In this document: piece by piece, positions 42,843 through 53,162 of the stretch
Layout: every line of letters begins with the position of its first letter
How positions within the stretch are numbered: position 1 is the stretch's first letter
DNA from: Bacteroidales bacterium
GTDB lineage: Bacteria; Bacteroidota; Bacteroidia; Bacteroidales; UBA932
Assembly: GCA_017429205.1 (NCBI GenBank)
Contig: JAFRPH010000043.1
Coordinates: forward strand, 1-57,925
DNA: 57,925 bases
Direction: 5' to 3'
Program-made: the position numbers and the translations under genes
The notes under the pieces: model-generated
What the model saw: the letters and a program-made list of their open reading frames with translations, nothing else
Told to the model about the DNA's origin: nothing
Databases searched by the model: none

Positions 42843-43421
42843 CTAATCGAAAATCACACGGGGATTCATCATGTGGGGAGACTTCCAGTCTATCCCGTAC
42901 TTTCGGAGCACATCCCGCTTGGCCGCCCAGTAAGGGAAACAGAAACCCATCCCGCGCGGAACGCCTTCCAGGCGCCGGAAGCACTCCTCTTCCACTTCAA
43001 AAAAAAGTTCCTCCCATCGCGCCGTCCGCTCTACCGGATCGAAACGCAGATGGCGGCCGTATTTTTGGCAGAAGGCATCCATGGACAGTCCATCCGGGTC
43101 GATGTACGCTTCCAACCTGGCAATATCGGCCTCGACGTCTTCGGCCGGCAACCCATCGCTCTCCTCCTCGGATTCACGCAGCCATGCGAGTTCCCTGCGC
43201 AGGATTTCCAGCGCAAAACGAGGCGTGTCATACTCGGAAAGTTGCTCCAGGATGGCGTTGCAGGCATACGCCTTGCCCAACGGCCCCTCCTCCGGGTCAT
43301 CCAGTTTCTCCAGAAGTGCAAGCGCTTCCTTCGCAAGCGCCACGTTCTTGTGGATCGCCTGATCCTGCGCATGGCGGCGCATCTGCTCCACAAGGGCTAC
43401 AATTCTGTCAACATCTTTCAT
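42843..43421 (-). CDS. Hypothetical acidic helical protein
   Basis: This 192-aa protein is unrecognised. It is mainly helical and acidic: the N-terminal half (VEQMRRHAQDQAIHKNVALA, then LEKLDDPEEG) looks like helical repeats, and the C-terminal part (EELFFEVEEECFRRLEGVPR, then GFCFPYWAAKRDVLRKYGID) ends in a hydrophobic and basic domain. No signal peptide is present, so it is cytoplasmic. It lies between a Sel1-repeat gene (6 nt upstream) and a DUF1963 gene (14 nt downstream) and is probably co-transcribed with them. Confidence 0.7.
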   Translation of the reverse strand: MKDVDRIVALVEQMRRHAQDQAIHKNVALAKEALALLEKLDDPEEGPLGKAYACNAILEQLSEYDTPRFALEILRRELAWLRESEEESDGLPAEDVEADIARLEAYIDPDGLSMDAFCQKYGRHLRFDPVERTARWEELFFEVEEECFRRLEGVPRGMGFCFPYWAAKRDVLRKYGIDWKSPHMMNPRVIFD

Positions 43422-43427
43422 AATCCT

Positions 43428-44864
43428 TTATACATAGGCGTCCCAACGGCCGTCATCATCTTCCGCTTCTTCCTCCTCCGGCAGCCAGTAACGCTCGATT
43501 TCATCCTTGAATTCATCCAGCAGACCCTCGCGGTAATCCCGGGCCAGCAATTCCCGGATCCTCCCGTCATCACTTCCATACCGCACGGTTTTCAAACGGA
43601 GTTTGGCCGCTTCCTTCCGCTGACCGGGGTCCGCAGACTCATCATCCAGGATATCCGCCAGGAATTGGCAGCATTCCCCGTCACCAAGCGCGGCTCCCCG
43701 TTGCAGGTAGGCTTTGGCCTTCTCATCATCGATCGGGAAATCAAACCATCCTGAATAAGCGTATAATCCAAGATAGTATGCACACAACCCCTCCCCCAGG
43801 CTGAGCCCCCTCAGCAGCATCTTCTCCATCTGCGAAGACTTGCCCTGACGCGCAGCCGGATCCAAGGCTTCAAACTGCTCCTCGTCCATAGGGGTTCCCA
43901 GTAAACAGCACAATCCGCTTCCTGCCTCCATCCCCTTCTCCAACCATTCCCCGGCCTGTTTCGTGTCACCCAGCCGGGAAGCCATTTCGGACAACTCCAC
44001 ATAGCAGCGAAGACATCCGCGTCTGGCTCCTTCCTCATAAACATCCTGCGCCTTCCGGTCCTGACCTAGCTTTTCATAAGCATAGCCCAGCACGGAGTAC
44101 CACTCCGGACTGCCATCCGGATCCGCTTCCAAACGGCGTTCGACTTCCTCACGCACAATCTCCGGTTCCACCGGGGAAGCCAAGATACCGGAAACCCTGG
44201 CCCGCGCATACTTGAGCGCGGCGAGTTCGCTCCCCCTCGAAAGCGCCTCGTCACGCAGGCGCACCATCTCGTCCATATCCATACGGTCCTCGTGTGTATC
44301 GCCATAGGAATACATCGTCGAAAGCGCCGAAAAGGCATCCGGTACACCGGCATCCGCCGCTTCCCGGAAAAGGGCCTCCGCCTTCCGGATAGAATCCGGC
44401 TCAGGAACCATCAGATAATGCCAGCGGCCCAACGCATATTGGGCCCATGGCTTACCGGATTCCTGCAGTTGATCGATATCGGGATCCTCCAAACCGGCAA
44501 GCTGCTCCCTGGTAAAAAACTGTCGGTAGAACCCGGGAGTGTCCTCCACGACGATGGCCGGAACCAGGGCAAGCCACAACTCGAATTCCGTATAATCCCT
44601 GCCTCCCCGGTCCAGCCGGACCACTTGGCGACCCATATCGAGGATATACGGATGACCGCCATACTCGACAGTCACCCCTTCATCCCCCATCTTCCAAAGC
44701 GTAATCCGTCCGAACAAGCCGCCCGGATCGTCGTACCGGAGCACTTTCCCGGCTTGCAGGTCCTTCTTCAGGTACTGGGTCTCCTCAGAGAACCAGCGGG
44801 TCGAGCCCGGATCACAGGGGTGGTAATCGACACTGATCACCAGTTTTATCCATTGCCTCAGCAT
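43428..44864 (-). CDS. Sel1-repeat protein with N-terminal beta domain
   Basis: This 478-aa protein has an N-terminal beta-rich region of about 95 residues (STRWFSEETQYLKKDLQAGK, VLRYDDPGG, EGVTVEYGGHPYILDMGRQV) followed by about eight Sel1/TPR-like helical repeats such as QYALGRWHYLMV, AEALFREAADAGVPDAFSAL and AKAYLQRGAALGDGECCQFL. Sel1 repeats mediate protein-protein contacts. It ends in an acidic tail. The ATG at 44864 is chosen; the TTG at 44900 is weaker and lies closer to the promoter (TATCTTTG at 44916-44923). It leads a unit with the unknown gene and DUF1963, of lower GC than the surroundings by eye. Confidence 0.8.
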   Translation of the reverse strand: MLRQWIKLVISVDYHPCDPGSTRWFSEETQYLKKDLQAGKVLRYDDPGGLFGRITLWKMGDEGVTVEYGGHPYILDMGRQVVRLDRGGRDYTEFELWLALVPAIVVEDTPGFYRQFFTREQLAGLEDPDIDQLQESGKPWAQYALGRWHYLMVPEPDSIRKAEALFREAADAGVPDAFSALSTMYSYGDTHEDRMDMDEMVRLRDEALSRGSELAALKYARARVSGILASPVEPEIVREEVERRLEADPDGSPEWYSVLGYAYEKLGQDRKAQDVYEEGARRGCLRCYVELSEMASRLGDTKQAGEWLEKGMEAGSGLCCLLGTPMDEEQFEALDPAARQGKSSQMEKMLLRGLSLGEGLCAYYLGLYAYSGWFDFPIDDEKAKAYLQRGAALGDGECCQFLADILDDESADPGQRKEAAKLRLKTVRYGSDDGRIRELLARDYREGLLDEFKDEIERYWLPEEEEAEDDDGRWDAYV

Positions 44865-44915
44865 AGTGGAAGAACAGTCAAGAATCGGATTTGTAAACAA
44901 AGTGGTCTACAAAGT

Positions 44916-44923
44916 CAAAGATA
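44916..44923 (-). promoter_or_regulatory. -7 box of Sel1/unknown/DUF1963 unit
   Basis: TATCTTTG on the minus strand, 51 nt before the chosen ATG (44864). The leader is AT-rich compared with the rest of the window. Confidence 0.65.
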
Positions 44924-44960
44924 TACAATAATTTACACTATTCCAACCAATCCGGCCATC

Positions 44961-44994
44961 AAAAAGAGACCCGGGCTCTGTAAGCCTGGGTCTC
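44961..44994 (-). terminator. Intrinsic terminator of AraC/yitT/leuS operon
   Basis: GAGACCCGGGCT (44966-44977) and AGCCTGGGTCTC (44983-44994) form a 12-bp stem with one mismatch around a 5-nt loop. On the minus strand it is followed by TTTTT. It lies 26 nt after the AraC stop. Confidence 0.9.
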
Positions 44995-45019
44995 CAGTCT
45001 TCCCCTGACGGACGGGATT

Positions 45020-45535
45020 CTACTTGGGGTATTCGCGGTTTTTCTTCCGCAACCTCGCGCACCAGGTACTCGGAGACTCCTGCATCACGGCCTTGAAGGC
45101 CTGGTTGAAGGTGGTGCCCGAGTGGAAGCCGGCGAGTGCGCCGAGTTCCGACACCGTGAGCGATTTGTTCTTCCGGAACAACTCCATCGCGTACATCACC
45201 CGATAGTAGTTGATATAACTGCGGAAGTTTTTCCCGGAATAGTAGTTGATGGTCTTGGAGAGATACACCTTGTTGGTAAACAGCACGTTCGCAAGGTCTC
45301 CGAGGGAGAAGGACTCCACCAGGAAAGGCTTGCGGTCCGCCATGTACCGGCAACACCTGTCGTAAAGAAACTGGTCGACCACAGAAGGCCCGTCTGCCTG
45401 TGGTTCGGTGTCGCCTCCCTGCTTAGCGAGGGAAGACTGCCGCTGCGCGGTCTCGCGGTGAGCCCGGCTGCGGCCCAAGAGGTACACTCCAGTCAGGAGG
45501 ACCGGAGCGAAAAACAGCATCAGGATCATTTGCAT
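45020..45535 (-). CDS. Small AraC-family regulator with N-terminal membrane segment
   Basis: This 171-aa protein has a hydrophobic N-terminal helix (MILMLFFAPVLLTGVYLLGR), a short linker, and a complete AraC-type double helix-turn-helix domain (about 65-165; YRVMYAMELFRKNKSLTVSE, then GFHSGTTFNQAFKAVMQESP). There is no ligand-binding domain, so the membrane helix may tether the regulator or take part in sensing. It is the last gene of the operon after two yitT genes (38-nt gap). The target is unknown. Confidence 0.88.
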   Translation of the reverse strand: MQMILMLFFAPVLLTGVYLLGRSRAHRETAQRQSSLAKQGGDTEPQADGPSVVDQFLYDRCCRYMADRKPFLVESFSLGDLANVLFTNKVYLSKTINYYSGKNFRSYINYYRVMYAMELFRKNKSLTVSELGALAGFHSGTTFNQAFKAVMQESPSTWCARLRKKNREYPK

Positions 45536-45573
45536 AGGCTGACGGTTTTTCGCCCCTCAGGGGAAGACTTTTT

Positions 45574-46554
45574 TTATTTTCCTTTGATGGCCTCGAACCC
45601 GCGTCCGTACACCCCGTTCACGGAGGAGACGGACAGGAAGGCGTTCGGGTCGATGGCCTTGATCTGTCTTAAGAAGAGGTTGACATCCGTTTTGCGCGTG
45701 ATTACCATAAGCACCTCGGCGGGTTCCTTGGTGTACCAGCCCTTGCCGTCCAGGACGGTGACGCCCCGGTGCAGGTCGTGGGTGATGGAATCGGCGATCT
45801 CCGCATAGTGCTTGGACAGGATGAACAGCTGCACGCTCTGCTGCGAGCCGGACAGGTAGCTGTCGATGACCCGCCCGTTCACCGTCACCAGGATGAGACC
45901 GTAGATGACGGTCGTCACCTTCTCGGCGAACGGCATCAAGTGCGTGAGCGGCTGTCCGTCCGGGCCGACGAGCTGCTTGCCCGTCGCCGGGTCCAGGTCC
46001 GGAACGATGGACGGGATCAGCAGGGAGGACAGGATGATGACGAAGTCGATGTACAGGATCACCTTGCCCGGGGACACGTTGCGGTACTTGGTATAGATGA
46101 GCGCGATGATGTCCGTGCCGCCCGTGCTGCCGCCGTTGGAAATGGACATGCCGATGCCGATGCCGGCCATCACGCCGCCGCACAGGGTGGACATCAGCTT
46201 GCCGTTCTGCAGGGCCAGCGTCTGGATGATCTCCGTGGGGATGAGGTCCGGCAGGAACCGCAGGCCCACGGAAGCCAGGATGATGGCGTAGATGGTCTTC
46301 GCGCCGAATCCCATGCCGATCACCACCATCGCGAGGATGATCAAAATCGCGTTCAGCACGAAGTAGGAGTAACCCATCTGGATCGCTCCGTCCGTGGCGT
46401 ACTGGATCATTGAGGAAATACCGGAAACGCCGCCGCCCACCAGGTTGTTGGGCATCAGGAACAAGGCCCATCCCGTCACGTAGATCAGGATACCGAGGGT
46501 GACGAGCGCCCATTCCTTGACGACTGTCCAGAAAGACTTTTTGACTATGGCCAT
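45574..46554 (-). CDS. YitT family membrane protein (copy 1)
   Basis: This 326-aa protein has five or six N-terminal membrane segments (WALVTLGILIYVTGWALFLM, GGSTGGTDIIALIYTKYRNV) and a C-terminal cytoplasmic DUF2179 domain (TVLDGKGWYTKEPAEVLMVI, ending SVNGVYGRGFEAIKGK). YitT proteins are widespread but their transport substrate is not known. It is paralogous to the next gene upstream and starts 3 nt after that gene's stop, which indicates tandem duplication. A roughly 25-residue insertion (SIVPDLDPATGKQLVGPDGQ) distinguishes it from the sister copy. Confidence 0.9.
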   Translation of the reverse strand: MAIVKKSFWTVVKEWALVTLGILIYVTGWALFLMPNNLVGGGVSGISSMIQYATDGAIQMGYSYFVLNAILIILAMVVIGMGFGAKTIYAIILASVGLRFLPDLIPTEIIQTLALQNGKLMSTLCGGVMAGIGIGMSISNGGSTGGTDIIALIYTKYRNVSPGKVILYIDFVIILSSLLIPSIVPDLDPATGKQLVGPDGQPLTHLMPFAEKVTTVIYGLILVTVNGRVIDSYLSGSQQSVQLFILSKHYAEIADSITHDLHRGVTVLDGKGWYTKEPAEVLMVITRKTDVNLFLRQIKAIDPNAFLSVSSVNGVYGRGFEAIKGK

Positions 46555-46557
46555 AGG

Positions 46558-47481
46558 TTATTGGTTAGTGTTCTTTTTCTTGGCCGGAAGGCCCACCTTC
46601 ATCTCGTCGAAGCCCTCGCCGAAGACGTTGTTCGCGGGGACGACCGTCACGAACGCCTTGGAATCGATGTCCTTGACGCATTTCACCAGCTCCGAAAGCT
46701 CCGTCCGCCGAAGCATCACCATCAGCACCAGACGGTCTTTCTGCGTGTACCAGCCCATCGCCTTGAGGGCGGTGACGCCTCGCTCCATCCGCTTGGTGAT
46801 GTAGTCTCCAATCTCGTCGATCCGGTCGGAGAAGATGATCACCTGGACGGTGGAATCCTTGCCCAGGATGATCAGGTCCAGCACGTAGGAGCACACGCCC
46901 ATCGTGATGTAACCGTACACCACGTCCGTGAAGCAGTGCCCCGGAACCAGGATCAGCAGGGTGATCACGATGAAGTCAGCGTACAGGTAGAAGCGGCCGA
47001 CGGTGATGGGCCAGAACTTGTTCACGATGAGCGCGAGAATGTCGGTGCCGCCCGTGGAACCGCCCCGCATGATGATCATCGCGAGGCCCACGGCTTCCAG
47101 GAGACCGCCGATGATCGGAACCAGGATGGCTTCCTTCACGTGCAGCGCATTCCCTTCGATGGACCAGAGCCAGGACATGTTCTCGCTGCCGAGGACGCGG
47201 AACAGGGCCGTGGACAGCAGGATGGCGTAGATGGTCTTGATGCCGAATCCCCGGCCCAGGATGATCCAGGCCAGGACCAGCAGGAGGATGTTGATGCCGA
47301 AGTACCAGATATCCACCGAGATACCCGTGACCATGGAGAGCAGGGCGGACGCGCCGGTGAGGCCGCCGTCGATCATGTTGTTGGGGAGGAGGAAACACTG
47401 CCAGGCCATCACGAAGAGGATGACCCCCAGCGTGATCACGACATAGTCGTAAATGCCTACGATTACCTTGCTCCTTGCCAT
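46558..47481 (-). CDS. YitT family membrane protein (copy 2)
   Basis: This 307-aa paralogue has the same plan as copy 1: VVITLGVILFVMAWQCFLLP, NNMIDGGLTGASALL, MRGGSTGGTDILALIVNKFW and a DUF2179 end with GVTALKAMGWYTQKDRLVLM and PANNVFGEGFDEMKVG. It begins 3 nt after leuS, so translation of the membrane pair is tied to that of an essential housekeeping gene. Function unknown; the two could form a hetero-oligomer, which is only inference. Confidence 0.9.
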   Translation of the reverse strand: MARSKVIVGIYDYVVITLGVILFVMAWQCFLLPNNMIDGGLTGASALLSMVTGISVDIWYFGINILLLVLAWIILGRGFGIKTIYAILLSTALFRVLGSENMSWLWSIEGNALHVKEAILVPIIGGLLEAVGLAMIIMRGGSTGGTDILALIVNKFWPITVGRFYLYADFIVITLLILVPGHCFTDVVYGYITMGVCSYVLDLIILGKDSTVQVIIFSDRIDEIGDYITKRMERGVTALKAMGWYTQKDRLVLMVMLRRTELSELVKCVKDIDSKAFVTVVPANNVFGEGFDEMKVGLPAKKKNTNQ

Positions 47482-47484
47482 GGT

Positions 47485-50244
<2,760 letters not shown>

Positions 50245-50250
50245 AGGTAT

Positions 50251-51615
50251 CTATTTGATTCGCTTTCCGTTGATGCCGAAGCCGCCCTTGGTGTTCTTCT
50301 CCAGGCGGAAATCCACCGGAATGGTCAGGGCGACCTTCACTTTCTTGCCGCGGTGCCGGCCCGGCCGCCACTTGGGCGAGGCCGAAATGACGCGGATGGC
50401 CTCCTCGTCCAGGGACGTGTGGATGCTGCGGTTGATCCGGACATCCTTCACGTTGCCGTCCTCGTCGATGACGAAGTCCACGAGCACGCGCCCCTGGATG
50501 CCGTTGTCGACGGCGTATTTGGGATATTTCAGGTATTGGTACACCCACTTCTCCAGGAAGTAGGAAGGCTCGCTGGACGTCAGGAACACCGGTTTGACGT
50601 CGCAGTCGTTCCAGGAGATGGCGTCTTCCACCGGCACCGGCGCCTTGGCGCTGTCCTGCCGGAACAGCGGGCGCGGGCCGTTGCAGAGCGCCATCGTGTA
50701 ATTGAAGATGTATTCCAGCTCCTTCTCCATCCCGTCGAAGTCCACGATGTCATAGGTGTCGCGGCCGGTGTCGTGCTCCGGGTAGCGGCCCGTCGTGAAG
50801 AGGATGGAGGGGATCTCCTTGTCGTAGAAGGCCCGGTGGTCCGAGGAATAGGGCTCGTCCACGGTGAGTTCCGCCTGGATCGGCAGGAGTTCGCCCTGGA
50901 GGGCGCGGACGCCGCGGTCCAGGTCCTCGTTGGAGGAGGTGTAGGCATAGAAGCCGCGCTCCGCCGTGCCCAGCATGTCCAGGTTGATCATCGCGTCGAT
51001 GTGGGCCACGTCGGAGAAGGACCGGTTCAGGAAGTACCACGAGCCGGCGAGGGTCTCCTGCGAGGCGCCGAAAGCGATGATGAGGACGTTCCGCCGCAGG
51101 AGGACGCGGTTCGTCGACAGGCGCGAGGCCAGTTCCAGCAGCATCGCGAGGCCGGAGGCGTTGCCGTTGGCCCCGTAGAAGATGCGACGGACGGTTTCCC
51201 CGTCCTTGGTGAACGTGTCCATCCCGAGGTTGTCCAGGCGGGCGCCGATGACCACGTAGCGGTCGTTCAAGGACTTGTCCCAGCCCGGGATGAAGGCGAC
51301 CACGTTGCGGGAGGTCAGGGTGTCGGCCCCCTCGCGGGCGATGCCGAACTCCTGCCCCGTCACCGGGGAAATCAGGTCGATGCCGTATTTCTCGAGGGTG
51401 CTTCCCACGTATTCGGCCGCATCCCGCTCGCCCTCGGACCCGGCCTTGCGGCCTTCCAGGGCGGCGGCGGAGAGATAGGAGACGTGCTCCTTGAAGGCGT
51501 GGACCGTCTCGGAGTCGTACAAGTCGTCATAGACCGACGAGCCGGTCCTGAACTGGGCCGGCAGCGCCGTCGAAAGCAGCAGGCAGGCTGCTGCGAGGAG
51601 GAAACGCTTCACCAT
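50251..51615 (-). CDS. M28-like pseudopeptidase fused to a TonB-type C-terminal domain
   Basis: This 454-aa exported protein (signal peptide ending LSTALPAQ) has an M28 fold (about 35-310) followed by a TonB C-terminal-type domain (about 345-437; VLVDFVIDEDGNVKDVRINR, SASPKWRPGRHRGKKVKVAL). Most M28 metal ligands are replaced: the His of GAHxD is Arg126 (IGARLDNLG), the GADDNASG Asp pair is Asn150-Gly151 (GANGNASG), and the GAEE glutamates are Ser185-Gln186 (GASQETLAGS). Asp213 and His260 remain. It is therefore probably not a working peptidase and may bind peptides or envelope partners. It lies between the SPOR lipoprotein gene and leuS. Confidence 0.85.
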   Translation of the reverse strand: MVKRFLLAAACLLLSTALPAQFRTGSSVYDDLYDSETVHAFKEHVSYLSAAALEGRKAGSEGERDAAEYVGSTLEKYGIDLISPVTGQEFGIAREGADTLTSRNVVAFIPGWDKSLNDRYVVIGARLDNLGMDTFTKDGETVRRIFYGANGNASGLAMLLELASRLSTNRVLLRRNVLIIAFGASQETLAGSWYFLNRSFSDVAHIDAMINLDMLGTAERGFYAYTSSNEDLDRGVRALQGELLPIQAELTVDEPYSSDHRAFYDKEIPSILFTTGRYPEHDTGRDTYDIVDFDGMEKELEYIFNYTMALCNGPRPLFRQDSAKAPVPVEDAISWNDCDVKPVFLTSSEPSYFLEKWVYQYLKYPKYAVDNGIQGRVLVDFVIDEDGNVKDVRINRSIHTSLDEEAIRVISASPKWRPGRHRGKKVKVALTIPVDFRLEKNTKGGFGINGKRIK

Positions 51616-51619
51616 TTCG

Positions 51620-52156
51620 TCATTCGTTTACAAGAATCCACCCATCGGGAGGGCAAATTCCGTTCCCGCGCAGCTCGCGGAGTTTCTTCAGCGTCTCGTT
51701 CAGGCTGTCGGAGGCACACACGGCGACGGCCAGAAGGCCGTTCCGGAAACTGATGATGGTGGCGTCGCGGTAGCCGGCCTCGCTGCACTGGGTGAGCTTG
51801 CGTTCGGCATAGGAGCGGGTCCGGAAGGCACCGACGACGATGTAGTAGCGGGACGCCAGCTTGGTCGTGTACAGGCCGCCCATCTTCGTGGGATTCAAGA
51901 TGGTGCCCTTGGTCTGCGACAGGGAATCCAGCAGGTGCGCGTCCAGCGCGGCGAGGGAATCGGCCAGGCGGACCCTCACCCGCTCCAGAGAGTCGATGCG
52001 GGCCTGGTACCGGGCGACGTTCTCCGCACGCTCGATGGTGGAGCGCTTCACTTCCAGGTCGTCCGACGTGGGCCTCCCGGCGAGGGTGCGCACGAAGTCG
52101 CAGCCACCCAGGAGAAGGGCCGCGCAGGCGAGGAGCAGGATGACAGACCGTTTCAT
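51620..52156 (-). CDS. SPOR-domain lipoprotein
   Basis: This 178-aa protein has a clear lipobox (LLLGGC, Cys19), a helical linker that looks like a coiled coil (about 40-80; QARIDSLERVRVRLADSLAA), and a C-terminal SPOR-like domain (about 100-178; SRYYIVVGAFRTRSYAERKL). SPOR domains bind denuded peptidoglycan glycan strands, so the protein probably sits at the septum or cell wall. It has its own promoter (TAACTTTG at 52181-52188) and leads the M28-like/leuS/yitT/AraC operon. Confidence 0.88.
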   Translation of the reverse strand: MKRSVILLLACAALLLGGCDFVRTLAGRPTSDDLEVKRSTIERAENVARYQARIDSLERVRVRLADSLAALDAHLLDSLSQTKGTILNPTKMGGLYTTKLASRYYIVVGAFRTRSYAERKLTQCSEAGYRDATIISFRNGLLAVAVCASDSLNETLKKLRELRGNGICPPDGWILVNE

Positions 52157-52180
52157 ACTATATCAGTTTACCTCAACTTA

Positions 52181-52188
52181 CAAAGTTA
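52181..52188 (-). promoter_or_regulatory. -7 box of SPOR lipoprotein-leuS operon
   Basis: TAACTTTG on the minus strand, 24 nt before the SPOR ATG and within 10 nt of the phoH stop. It should separate this operon from the gyrA-phoH one. Confidence 0.8.
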
Positions 52189-52196
52189 ATGGTTTT

Positions 52197-53162
52197 TCAC
52201 GCGTCTTCAAAGCCCCGGGCGCGGTTTTCTTCCTCGTCGAAGGCCTTCACGATCTTGGTCACGAGCGGGTGGCGGACGATGTCCTCGTTGCGGAAGGTGA
52301 TGGCCGCGACACCCTTGAGCCCCTTCAGCAGCTGGATGCCGGTCAGCAGGCCGGAATCCGACTTGCGGGGCAGGTCGATCTGCGTGGCGTCGCCGGTGAC
52401 GATGAACTTCGCGCTCGTGCCCATGCGGGTGAGGAACATCTTGAGCTGCCCGAGGTTCGTGTTCTGCGCCTCGTCCAGGATGACGCAGGCGCGGTCCAGG
52501 GTCCGGCCGCGCATATAGGCAAGCGGCGCGATCTGGATGGTCCCGTCGGCCATGAACTCGTTCAGCTTGCGGGAAGGGATCATATCCTCCAGCGCGTCGT
52601 ACAGCGGCTGGAGATACGGGTCCAGCTTGTCCTTGAGGTCGCCGGGCAGGAAGCCCAGGCGCTCCCCCGCCTCCACGGCGGGCCGCGTGAGGATGATCCG
52701 CTTGATCTCGCGGTTCTTCAGCGCCCGGACGGCCAGGGCGATGGCGATGTAGGTCTTGCCCGTGCCGGCCGGGCCGACGGCGAACACGAGGTCGTTGTCG
52801 AAATAGGCCTTGACCAGTTCCTCCTGCGTCTTGTTGCGGGCGCGGATGGGCTTCCCGTCCGTCCCGTGGACGATGACCGCGTCGCCCGTGAGGCGGAACT
52901 TGTCGGGCGAGGAGGTCCCGTCGAAAATGTCCTCCACGTCGTACACCGTCAGGTTCATCTTCCGGTGCCGCCGCTCGACCAGCTCCCCGAAGCGGATCTG
53001 GAACTCGGCGATGTCGCTCTCCCGACCTTCCAGGATGAGTTCGTTCCCCCGCGCCACCACTTTCAGGTGCGGGAAATAGGAGCAGAATTCAGTGAGGATC
53101 TTGTTGCCGGCCCCGTACAGCTCAATGGGGTCGATGGCCTCCAACGTAATGGTTTTCTTCAT
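52197..53162 (-). CDS. PhoH-family ATPase (PhoL-like)
   Basis: PhoH/PhoL proteins are P-loop ATPases linked to RNA processing and ribosome maturation. The 321-aa protein has an N-terminal KH-like region (KILTEFCSYFPHLKVVARGN), Walker A GPAGTGKT (130-137), the RPAVEAGERLGFLPGDLKDK segment and Walker B VILDEAQN. The start is the ATG at 53162; the open frame reaching 53600 is a shadow of the capA-like gene. It overlaps that gene by 41 nt. Confidence 0.94.
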   Translation of the reverse strand: MKKTITLEAIDPIELYGAGNKILTEFCSYFPHLKVVARGNELILEGRESDIAEFQIRFGELVERRHRKMNLTVYDVEDIFDGTSSPDKFRLTGDAVIVHGTDGKPIRARNKTQEELVKAYFDNDLVFAVGPAGTGKTYIAIALAVRALKNREIKRIILTRPAVEAGERLGFLPGDLKDKLDPYLQPLYDALEDMIPSRKLNEFMADGTIQIAPLAYMRGRTLDRACVILDEAQNTNLGQLKMFLTRMGTSAKFIVTGDATQIDLPRKSDSGLLTGIQLLKGLKGVAAITFRNEDIVRHPLVTKIVKAFDEEENRARGFEDA

